31,175 bases of DNA, from the NCBI GenBank assembly GCA_945876665.1, contig CAMCPC010000001.1, positions 1 to 31,175 on the forward strand. Direction: 5' to 3'. The notes below the pieces were generated by a model. It was not told the origin of the DNA and did no database searches. It worked only from the letters and a program-made list of their open reading frames with translations. Made by a program: the position numbers and the translations under genes. Within the stretch, counting starts at the first letter, position 1. Every line of letters starts with the position of its first letter. The DNA comes from an uncultured Oscillospiraceae bacterium. GTDB taxonomy: Bacteria; Bacillota; Clostridia; UBA1381. This document shows, one piece after another, positions 1 through 6,425 of this stretch.

Positions 1-54
1 AGCGCATGACTGTTAATCATGATGTCGCTGGTTCGAGCCCAGCTGGAGGAGCCA
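1..54 (+). tRNA. tRNA-Asn (GTT), 3' portion
   Basis: Only the 3' part of the tRNA is inside the window. The anticodon arm is clear: stem CATGA (5-9) pairs with TCATG (17-21) around loop CTGTTAA, giving anticodon GTT at 12-14. The T arm follows with stem GCTGG, loop TTCGAGC and stem CCAGC. The acceptor 3' strand ends with an encoded CCA at 52-54. The acceptor 5' strand and D arm lie upstream of the window. Confidence 0.93.
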
Positions 55-80
55 AAAGACCGATTTTGTCGGTCTTTTTC
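55..80 (+). terminator. Rho-independent terminator of the tRNA
   Basis: A perfect 9-bp stem, AAAGACCGA (55-63) with TCGGTCTTT (69-77), encloses a 5-nt loop and runs into a T-rich tract. It starts directly after the tRNA CCA end. Confidence 0.88.
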
Positions 81-106
81 TTTATTATAAAGGAGAAATA
101 GAAAAT

Positions 107-655
107 ATGAAAACTTTGATATTTAACGGTTCACCGAGAAAAAACGGTGATACTGCTGCAATTATAAATAGAATAAAAGAAAATTTGCAAGGGGATTGTA
201 AAATCGTCGATGCGTATTATAGCGAAATATCCCCATGTATGGATTGCAGATGGTGTCGGAAAAATGAAGGTTGTTGTATAAATGATGAGATGCAGGAGGT
301 TTACGCATATATTCAGGAATGCGACAATATTATAATTGCTTCGCCTATATATTTTTCAGAGCTGACAGGTAAAATACTGGACCTGGGAAGCAGATTGCAG
401 ACTTATTACACTGCCCGATATTCAAGAAATGAAAATCCGATAATTAAAAAGAAAAAGGGCGCTGTCATACTTGTTGGCGGTGGCGACGGCAATGTTGATA
501 AGGCTTACAGCACAGCGCGTATACTGCTAAGGCATATGAATGTAACTGATATTTTTCCTGTTGTGTATAGCCACAATACTGACAAAAAATCGGCAATTGA
601 AGATGAAAATTTGATTGAGGGAGTAAATGGGATATTGGAATTTTTTGAGAAGTAA
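107..655 (+). CDS. Flavodoxin-fold NAD(P)H-dependent oxidoreductase / iron-sulfur flavoprotein
   Basis: The 182-residue protein starts with the FMN phosphate-binding signature of NADPH-dependent FMN reductases (strand then GSPRKNGDT, residues 8-16). A cysteine cluster follows (CMDCRWC then CC, about residues 44-57), as in iron-sulfur flavoproteins of anaerobes, and then the segment IIIASPIYFSELTGK typical of the family. It is expected to be a cytosolic flavoprotein that moves electrons to small acceptors; the substrate cannot be read. The start at 107 has AAGGAG about 9 nt upstream. The tRNA terminator lies between it and the tRNA, and no clear promoter is visible between them, so it may be expressed by read-through. 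It has its own terminator at 757-784. The product class is secure, the specific role is not. Confidence 0.85.
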   Translation: MKTLIFNGSPRKNGDTAAIINRIKENLQGDCKIVDAYYSEISPCMDCRWCRKNEGCCINDEMQEVYAYIQECDNIIIASPIYFSELTGKILDLGSRLQTYYTARYSRNENPIIKKKKGAVILVGGGDGNVDKAYSTARILLRHMNVTDIFPVVYSHNTDKKSAIEDENLIEGVNGILEFFEK

Positions 656-756
656 AATTTGAAAACTGAATAATCAGGAATTGACAATTTTTGCAGCGGA
701 AGAGTCATGATTAATCCTTCGTTTATAAATTGTGATTTTGATAATGGAAAATATAG

Positions 757-784
757 AGAACCACTTCATTGGGTGGTTCTTTTC
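757..784 (+). terminator. Rho-independent terminator
   Basis: An 8-bp perfect stem, AGAACCAC (757-764) with GTGGTTCT (773-780), and an 8-nt loop are followed by a T-rich tract. It lies about 100 nt after the flavoprotein gene and just before the next promoter. The stretch 656-756 between shows no gene. Confidence 0.85.
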
Positions 785-808
785 ATTTTTGGCTATGTTT
801 CACCACCC

Positions 809-837
809 TTGACACATCATAGTGAAAATGCTATAAT
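809..837 (+). promoter_or_regulatory. SigA-type promoter of the Dlt-like operon
   Basis: A consensus TTGACA at 809-814 and TATAAT at 832-837 are separated by 17 bp, which predicts a transcript start near 844. It directly precedes the first adenylation gene. No further promoter is obvious before 9326, so the seven genes are probably one transcript. Confidence 0.88.
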
Positions 838-888
838 TAGAATGAATTAATATGTATAAAACAAGGCTTTTTTGATATGGAGGAAAAT

Positions 889-2424
889 ATGGTACATTTA
901 AATTCTGCGGTGAAGCTTTTGGACAGAGCTGCTGAAAAATACAAGGATAAAACGGCAATTTCAGACGAATGGGGAGAGATAAGCTTCCTTGAATTACAGA
1001 AAAAGGGAAAGGCTGTGGGAACGGCTCTTGCAAAATCCACTCCTGACGGGTATATGCCGGCGCCTGTAATGGTATATCTGAAAAAGAGTATTTCATGTAT
1101 TGTGTGCTTTATGGGCGCAATGTACAGCGCAAATCCATATGTGCCGACCGCATACGATATGCCCGCAAACAGAATTCAGAAAATAGTCGACTCATTGCAG
1201 GGCAGAGGTCATATAATAACCGACGCGCAGGGTATGGAAACGCTTAAAACAATGGACATTCCCGAAACAATGAGTGTGCATATTTACGAGGAAATCGTAA
1301 ACACCGAAACGGACGAAGCGCTTATAGAAAAGACGCTTTCCTCCTCCATTGACACCGACCCGATTTATATAATGTTCACGTCCGGCTCAACAGGCGCGCC
1401 GAAGGGTGTGACAGTACCACACAGAGGTGTTATCGACTACGCAATGTGGGTTGCAAAAACCTTTGATATAGACGAAAATTCCGTACTTGGAAATCAAGCG
1501 CCGTTTTACTTTGATAACTCCATATTTGACATATACAGCTGCCTTCTGACAGGCGCAAAGATGATTATAATTCCCGAAACGCTTTTCATGTTCCCTGTTA
1601 AGCTGCCGGAGTTTGTGCGTGACAATGACATCACCACTATTTTCTGGGTGCCGACGGTTATGATTAATGTGGCAAATTCGGGTGTGCTGTCGGAAATTGA
1701 ATTGCCTAAGCTGAAAAATGTTGTATTCTGCGGCGAGGTTATGCCCAATACGCAGCTTAACATATGGCGCAAGGCGCAGCCGCATTGCACATATGCGAAT
1801 TTATACGGTCCTACAGAAATATCGGACGTATGCACATATTATATTGTGGACAGGCCATTTAAGGACAGTGACCCGCTTCCGATAGGCAAGGCGTGCGAGA
1901 ATATGCGCATAATAATTCTTAATGAGAAGAACGAAATCGCAAAGACGAACGAGCAGGGCGAGATATGCGTAATAGGCACGGGAGTTTCTTTGGGATATTG
2001 GAACAACCCTGAAATTACCGCAAAGGCGTTTACGCAGAACCCCGTAAACACGTATTATGAAGAACGTATCTACCGCACCGGCGACCTTGCGTATGTGAAT
2101 GACGAGGGACTTATCATTTACATAGGACGAATGGATAATCAGGTAAAGGTCAAGGGCAACAGAATTGAGCTTGGCGAGATTGAAAACGCGGCAATGTGCG
2201 TCGGCGGAGTAAAAGGCGCATGCGCTGTGTTTGACGAGAAAAATCAGAAAATTGTGCTGTTTATAGAAAGCTGCGAGGCGTTCAAGCTGAGAAAGCTGAA
2301 CCTTGAGCTTAAGAAATATATACCTAATTATATGCTGCCGGGCGACCTTGTCGTTATGGATAAGTTCCCACATACGGCGAATGATAAGATAGACAGAGTA
2401 ACATTAAAGAAAAGCTTAGGTTAA
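889..2424 (+). CDS. dltA: Adenylation enzyme, DltA-like (amino acid--carrier protein ligase 1)
   Basis: A 511-residue member of the ANL superfamily, about DltA length. It should activate an amino acid with ATP and load it on the carrier protein two genes downstream. Visible motifs are the P-loop TSGSTGAPKG (near residue 165), FDNSIFDIY (A4), FCGEVMPN (Cys281), YGPTE (A5), YRTGD (A7) and, near the C terminus, NDKIDR with the catalytic lysine of the A10 motif. I start at ATG 889, not at the in-frame ATG 877: GGAGG (879-883) overlaps ATG 877 but is correctly placed for 889, and the N terminus then aligns with the paralogue that follows. Pocket residues differ from Bacillus DltA, so D-alanine is a family-based guess. 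The gene is first in the operon, 12 nt before its paralogue. Confidence 0.86.
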   Translation: MVHLNSAVKLLDRAAEKYKDKTAISDEWGEISFLELQKKGKAVGTALAKSTPDGYMPAPVMVYLKKSISCIVCFMGAMYSANPYVPTAYDMPANRIQKIVDSLQGRGHIITDAQGMETLKTMDIPETMSVHIYEEIVNTETDEALIEKTLSSSIDTDPIYIMFTSGSTGAPKGVTVPHRGVIDYAMWVAKTFDIDENSVLGNQAPFYFDNSIFDIYSCLLTGAKMIIIPETLFMFPVKLPEFVRDNDITTIFWVPTVMINVANSGVLSEIELPKLKNVVFCGEVMPNTQLNIWRKAQPHCTYANLYGPTEISDVCTYYIVDRPFKDSDPLPIGKACENMRIIILNEKNEIAKTNEQGEICVIGTGVSLGYWNNPEITAKAFTQNPVNTYYEERIYRTGDLAYVNDEGLIIYIGRMDNQVKVKGNRIELGEIENAAMCVGGVKGACAVFDEKNQKIVLFIESCEAFKLRKLNLELKKYIPNYMLPGDLVVMDKFPHTANDKIDRVTLKKSLG

Positions 2425-2436
2425 GGGAAAATAACT

Positions 2437-3966
2437 ATGAATTATTTAATGCAAAGCGCCGTATGTTTGTTGGAGCAGGCGGCGGAAAGGTTTAAAAATA
2501 AAATAGTGTTCGAGGACAAGGACGGCGCGATTTCCTTTGAGGATTTGAGGACAAAAAGCCGTATTGTCGGAAGTGAGCTGCTTGAAAAAGTTGAAACAGG
2601 CAGAAAATGTCCTGTGATTGTGTATTTGCCAAAGAGCATAAATTCAATCATCAGCTTTATGGGCTCACTCTATAGCGCGTCGCCCTACGTGCCGATTGAT
2701 TATGCAATCCCCATGGCGCGCATGGAAAAGACGGTGGAAAATCTTCGCCCTACTGCAATTATCACCGACAGCGAGGGCAAAGAAAAGCTTGCGCCGCTTA
2801 ATCTTGATACAACCATACTTATATTTGATGAGCTTGTAAACGGTCAGCTTAATGATGAGGCAGTTGACATGGCGCTTGACAGCGTGTGTGACCTTGACCC
2901 TGCGTATATTATGTATACGTCCGGCTCAACGGGTGTGCCCAAGGGTGTTACTATTTCAAACAGAGCCGTTCTTGACTATATCGAATGGATTGTGGAAACT
3001 TTTCCGATTGACGGAAACAGCGTAATCGGTATGCAGTCGGCGTTTCATTTTGATAATTCGGTGTTCGATATGTACACCGCCTTTTACACCGGCGCAAAGA
3101 CAATGATTATCCCCGAAATACTGTTCATGTACCCCGAAAAGCTGATGGATTACATGGCGGAAAGCAGAATTTCAGTTATCTTCTGGGTGCCGACGGTTAT
3201 GATAAGCGTGGCAAACGGCGGAGTTTTAGAAAAGCCGCTGCCCGATTTAAAGCTGATACTTTTTGCGGGCGAGGTTATGCCGAATACACAGCTTAATATA
3301 TGGAGAAAATATCTGCCCGACTGTATGTATGTTAATATGTACGGACCAACCGAGGCAACGGACATTGCAACCTATTATGTGGTTGACAGGGAATATGAAA
3401 ACCACGAAACACTGCCTATCGGTAAGGTGTGCGCAAATATGCGCGCGCTGATTCTGAATGACGAGGACAAGCAGTGTAAGGTGGGCGAGCAGGGTGAGCT
3501 TTGCATAAGCGGAACAGGCATTGCACTTGGCTACTGGAACGCTCCCGAAATCACCGCAAAAGCGTTTGTGCAAAATCCGCTGAACACAAAATACCATGAC
3601 AGGATTTACCGCACGGGCGACCTTGTGTATGAAAATGAGGAGGGCAATATCATTTTCATAGGCAGAAAGGACAGCCAAATAAAGCTGCGCGGAAACAGAA
3701 TTGAGCTTGGCGACTTGGAAAGCGCGGCGGCAGCGATTGAAAATGTTGACAGCGCCTGCGCACTGTTCGACGCGGATAAGCAGGAAATAGTACTGTTTAT
3801 AGAAACCGCGGCGGAAATTGTGGCAAGAAAGTTCAAAATGGAGCTTAAAAAATATGTTCCTGCTTACATGGTTCCCGCGAGAATTGTCACAATGGAAAAA
3901 TTCCCGCATACGCCAAGCGGCAAAATTGACAGAGTTGGGTTAAGGAAAGAATATATTGTAAAGTGA
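2437..3966 (+). CDS. Adenylation enzyme, DltA-like (amino acid--carrier protein ligase 2)
   Basis: A 509-residue tandem paralogue of the preceding gene, similar over its whole length. All core motifs are intact: P-loop TSGSTGVPKG, FDNSVFDMY, YGPTEATD, YRTGD and the A10 motif SGKIDR. At the position where gene 1 and classical DltA have cysteine, in (F)CGEV, this protein has alanine (residue 277, FAGEVMPN). In Bacillus DltA that cysteine has been implicated in D/L selection, so the two enzymes may select different amino acids or enantiomers. Both would have to use the single carrier protein encoded next. AAGGGAAA provides the ribosome binding site. Function as an active ligase is likely; the substrate is unknown. 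Confidence 0.85.
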   Translation: MNYLMQSAVCLLEQAAERFKNKIVFEDKDGAISFEDLRTKSRIVGSELLEKVETGRKCPVIVYLPKSINSIISFMGSLYSASPYVPIDYAIPMARMEKTVENLRPTAIITDSEGKEKLAPLNLDTTILIFDELVNGQLNDEAVDMALDSVCDLDPAYIMYTSGSTGVPKGVTISNRAVLDYIEWIVETFPIDGNSVIGMQSAFHFDNSVFDMYTAFYTGAKTMIIPEILFMYPEKLMDYMAESRISVIFWVPTVMISVANGGVLEKPLPDLKLILFAGEVMPNTQLNIWRKYLPDCMYVNMYGPTEATDIATYYVVDREYENHETLPIGKVCANMRALILNDEDKQCKVGEQGELCISGTGIALGYWNAPEITAKAFVQNPLNTKYHDRIYRTGDLVYENEEGNIIFIGRKDSQIKLRGNRIELGDLESAAAAIENVDSACALFDADKQEIVLFIETAAEIVARKFKMELKKYVPAYMVPARIVTMEKFPHTPSGKIDRVGLRKEYIVK

Positions 3967-3999
3967 GATAAATTATAATTTATATTAAGAAAGGAAGAA

Positions 4000-4251
4000 A
4001 TGAACATGGAAGAAATCAAGGACACATTAAGAGCATTTATACAGGAGAAATTTGAAATAGACGACGACCCCGATTTCACAGATGACGTGCATCTGTTCAA
4101 TGAAGGCTTTGTTGATTCCTTCGGCGCTGTTGAGATAATTCACTTTATCGAGCAGACATATAACATTGAAATAACACAAAAGGATATTACTCTTTATCCG
4201 ATGAACACAATCGAGGAAATCGCAGAGGTTGTGGAGAATAAATTATCATAA
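4000..4251 (+). CDS. dltC: Acyl/peptidyl carrier protein, DltC-like
   Basis: An 83-residue carrier protein that should hold the activated amino acid as a thioester on 4'-phosphopantetheine. The attachment serine is Ser40 in the sequence FVDSFGAVE; the DSFG form is the one usual in DltC, rather than the DSL of fatty-acid ACPs. The protein is acidic, as carrier proteins are. The in-frame ATG at 4006 is an alternative start; AAGGA (3991-3995) lies 4 nt before 4000 and 10 nt before 4006. It lies between the two ligases and the MBOAT gene, the classical Dlt context. Confidence 0.88.
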   Translation: MNMEEIKDTLRAFIQEKFEIDDDPDFTDDVHLFNEGFVDSFGAVEIIHFIEQTYNIEITQKDITLYPMNTIEEIAEVVENKLS

Positions 4252-4262
4252 AGGGGTAAAAT

Positions 4263-5411
4263 ATGTGGTATCTTCAGACTGACGTACTGCTGCGGCTTTT
4301 AATCGCCACAGGCATTATGATACTTATATCGGGACTTTCGCGCCTTATTTTCAAAAAGGATTTAGGCCCGAAGGTTCTGATTTTTGCGGATATAGCCGTA
4401 ATAGCCTATGTGTCGTGGCAGCTTGCCCTGTTCAGCATAGGCTACACGCTTATAACGTTTATTTTTGCGCGGATACTGAAACCGCTGAAAAAATCGCGGC
4501 GGTTTTTCTTCGTGTTTTTCAGCATTTTGTGTACTGTGCCGTTTTTCTATGGCAGAATGACGGAGTTTTTCCCGCAGCTGCCTGTGATAATCACCTTTGT
4601 GGGAATTGCGTATCATATGCTTAAGGCTGTGGACACAATGTATTTTGTGTACTATGCCGATATGAAAATTCCGTTTCTGACATATGTGAATTTTATGCTG
4701 TTCTTCCCGACGTTCACGTCAGGTCCGATTTTCCGCTACAGGGATTTCCAAAAGGTGTTTAATAAGCCTGTGCCGCTTACAATGGACAGATTTATAATGT
4801 GCGTAAAGCGGTTCATCAAGGGTATGTTCAAGAAAATGGTTGTGCTGTATTTCGTCAGCACCTTCTTCACGTTCCTTGTGGGCGCGGAAAAGCATTGGTA
4901 TATAAGTCTTGCGGTGGTGGTGTTCAGCTACTTGTTTCTGTTCTTCGACTTGTCGGGTTACAGCGATATTGCAATCGCAGTCGGCTCTGTTATGGGCTAC
5001 ACCGTTCCCGAAAACTTCCGCAAGCCTTGGGCGGCGGCGTCATTTACGCAGTTCTGGCGTAACTGGCATATTACGCTGTCCGACTGGGTCAGAGAGCATA
5101 TATTTGTGGTGCTGAACGGAAAAAGGCTCGGCAGACTTGCCTCGGCCGGTATGGGATTTCTTGTCATGTTCGTAATGGAAATGTGGCACGGGTTTACGCT
5201 GCCGTATATTATAGGCGGTGTGTATAATGGATTGTGCCTCGGACTTGAAAACCTGTTCGGACTTACCACCGTGGACAAGCGCAAGATGAACAAGGTGGTT
5301 TACGTTATACGCTGTATCATCGTAAATGCGCTGTTTGCGTTTAACACGCTGCTTATGACCGTGAATACGGAACAGTTTATTGAGATTATCAGAGGATTTA
5401 CAAGACTATAA
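4263..5411 (+). CDS. dltB: MBOAT-family membrane O-acyltransferase, DltB-like
   Basis: A 382-residue polytopic membrane protein with about ten hydrophobic segments, close to the length of DltB. It should take the aminoacyl group from the carrier protein at the inner face and pass it through the membrane. The family signature is visible: the motif QFWRNWHITLSDWVREHIF in the middle, and MEMWHGFT with the presumed catalytic His309. It sits 11 nt after the carrier gene, with AAGGGG as ribosome binding site. The final codons come just before the next gene's ribosome binding site, which points to coupled translation. Confidence 0.9.
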   Translation: MWYLQTDVLLRLLIATGIMILISGLSRLIFKKDLGPKVLIFADIAVIAYVSWQLALFSIGYTLITFIFARILKPLKKSRRFFFVFFSILCTVPFFYGRMTEFFPQLPVIITFVGIAYHMLKAVDTMYFVYYADMKIPFLTYVNFMLFFPTFTSGPIFRYRDFQKVFNKPVPLTMDRFIMCVKRFIKGMFKKMVVLYFVSTFFTFLVGAEKHWYISLAVVVFSYLFLFFDLSGYSDIAIAVGSVMGYTVPENFRKPWAAASFTQFWRNWHITLSDWVREHIFVVLNGKRLGRLASAGMGFLVMFVMEMWHGFTLPYIIGGVYNGLCLGLENLFGLTTVDKRKMNKVVYVIRCIIVNALFAFNTLLMTVNTEQFIEIIRGFTRL

Positions 5412-5424
5412 TAGAGGAAAAGCC

Positions 5425-6288
5425 ATGAAAAAAATTGCAGCAATAATTGCGGTTGTGATTGCAATCGCAGTCGGCGATTTGGCGCTGACATATAACAATT
5501 TCATAGCGGACAGCGATTATTTCGTAAAGAACGATTTTGAGATAACGCAATGTAAACACCCCGAAAAGGTGTGGGACAAGGTGTTTTTCGGCAACAGCGT
5601 GGTGATTTCCTCATACATAGAGGAGCAAAGCACATCGGGGTATATCAATCTCGGTCTTGATTACGGCGTTGTGACGGATTTGTGGGAAATGATTGAAAAG
5701 CGTCATATCAATATCGGCTCTGAATTGGTAATCGGTCTTAATTACTTGACGCTGTATGATGAGTTTGAAACAAACCCAACATATATATGGCATAAGGAGC
5801 TGTATGTGCCGTACGCGTATTTTGAGCGCGACCGTTTTTATCCTATTATAACGGACGGATTTGATAAGCTGCTCAAGGGACAAAACCCTCTGCCATATAA
5901 GTATCTGCCGCAAGAGAAGCACGTTTACCACGGCGCAATGTCCGACAGGGCGCTCGCGGACGCTATGGCGAGATATGAGGAGGAATTTTTTAATCTTCCG
6001 ACGGAGAAGTTTGAGAAGAATATAGAGGCGCTTGAAAAGGTAATCAACTATTGCAATGAAAACAATATCCGAGTGAGAGCGGTTTGGATGCCGTGGAATC
6101 CGAAGTATGAGCAGCCTGCGCTTTTGGGCGAGGTGCGCGCAATGGCGGATGCGGTGTTTAATAAGTATAACGTTGAGGTGCTTGACTTGGAAAACGAGCT
6201 GCCCGCAGAGTATTTTTACGATACGGGACATCTTAATTATGATGTAGGCTCACCAAAATTCACAGAAATGATAGACCAATGGTTATAA
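5425..6288 (+). CDS. dltD: DltD-like SGNH-fold transferase, membrane-anchored
   Basis: A 287-residue protein with an N-terminal signal-anchor helix (residues 3-20) and an extracellular domain. SGNH-type catalytic elements are visible: FFGNS with Ser58 as nucleophile, and D266-T-G-H269 followed by LN near the C terminus, the usual Asp-x-x-His pair. DltD acts at the outer face in the last step of teichoic acid D-alanylation. This protein is clearly shorter than typical DltD (about 400 residues), so it is a compact variant. I use ATG 5425, which has AGAGGA 7 nt upstream; the longer frame from 5380 would overlap the MBOAT gene. Confidence 0.75.
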   Translation: MKKIAAIIAVVIAIAVGDLALTYNNFIADSDYFVKNDFEITQCKHPEKVWDKVFFGNSVVISSYIEEQSTSGYINLGLDYGVVTDLWEMIEKRHINIGSELVIGLNYLTLYDEFETNPTYIWHKELYVPYAYFERDRFYPIITDGFDKLLKGQNPLPYKYLPQEKHVYHGAMSDRALADAMARYEEEFFNLPTEKFEKNIEALEKVINYCNENNIRVRAVWMPWNPKYEQPALLGEVRAMADAVFNKYNVEVLDLENELPAEYFYDTGHLNYDVGSPKFTEMIDQWL

Positions 6289-6299
6289 CGGAGGATAAT

Positions 6300-6407
6300 A
6301 TGAAAGCTTTAAAACATATAGGAACATTCCTTCTTTATCTTGCGATGTTCATTCTTGTGTGCATATTTTTCACAGGAAACGGAACATTTATATACGAAGC
6401 ATTCTGA
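6300..6407 (+). CDS. dltX: DltX-like membrane microprotein
   Basis: A 35-residue ORF with a perfect GGAGG (6290-6294) 5 nt before its ATG. It has a short basic N terminus (MKALKH), one transmembrane segment (about residues 8-24) and the C-terminal sequence GNGTFIYEAF. Known DltX proteins are about 50 residues with one helix and a C-terminal FIYNEF-like motif whose tyrosine has been reported to carry the D-alanyl group. Tyr32 would be the equivalent here. The gene lies between the DltD-like gene and the lipoprotein gene, all on one transcript. Size, membrane topology, terminal motif and context agree; the wording EAF instead of NEF is a deviation. Confidence 0.8.
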   Translation: MKALKHIGTFLLYLAMFILVCIFFTGNGTFIYEAF

Positions 6408-6425
6408 TTTATAAGGAGAAAGTAC

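Noticed and set aside
1801..2373. 190-codon open frame on the minus strand inside the first adenylation gene
   Set aside because: It is the antisense shadow of a clear coding region, with no ribosome binding site or recognisable protein features. The same holds for other long antisense frames in the dlt, cob/hem and hemL genes.
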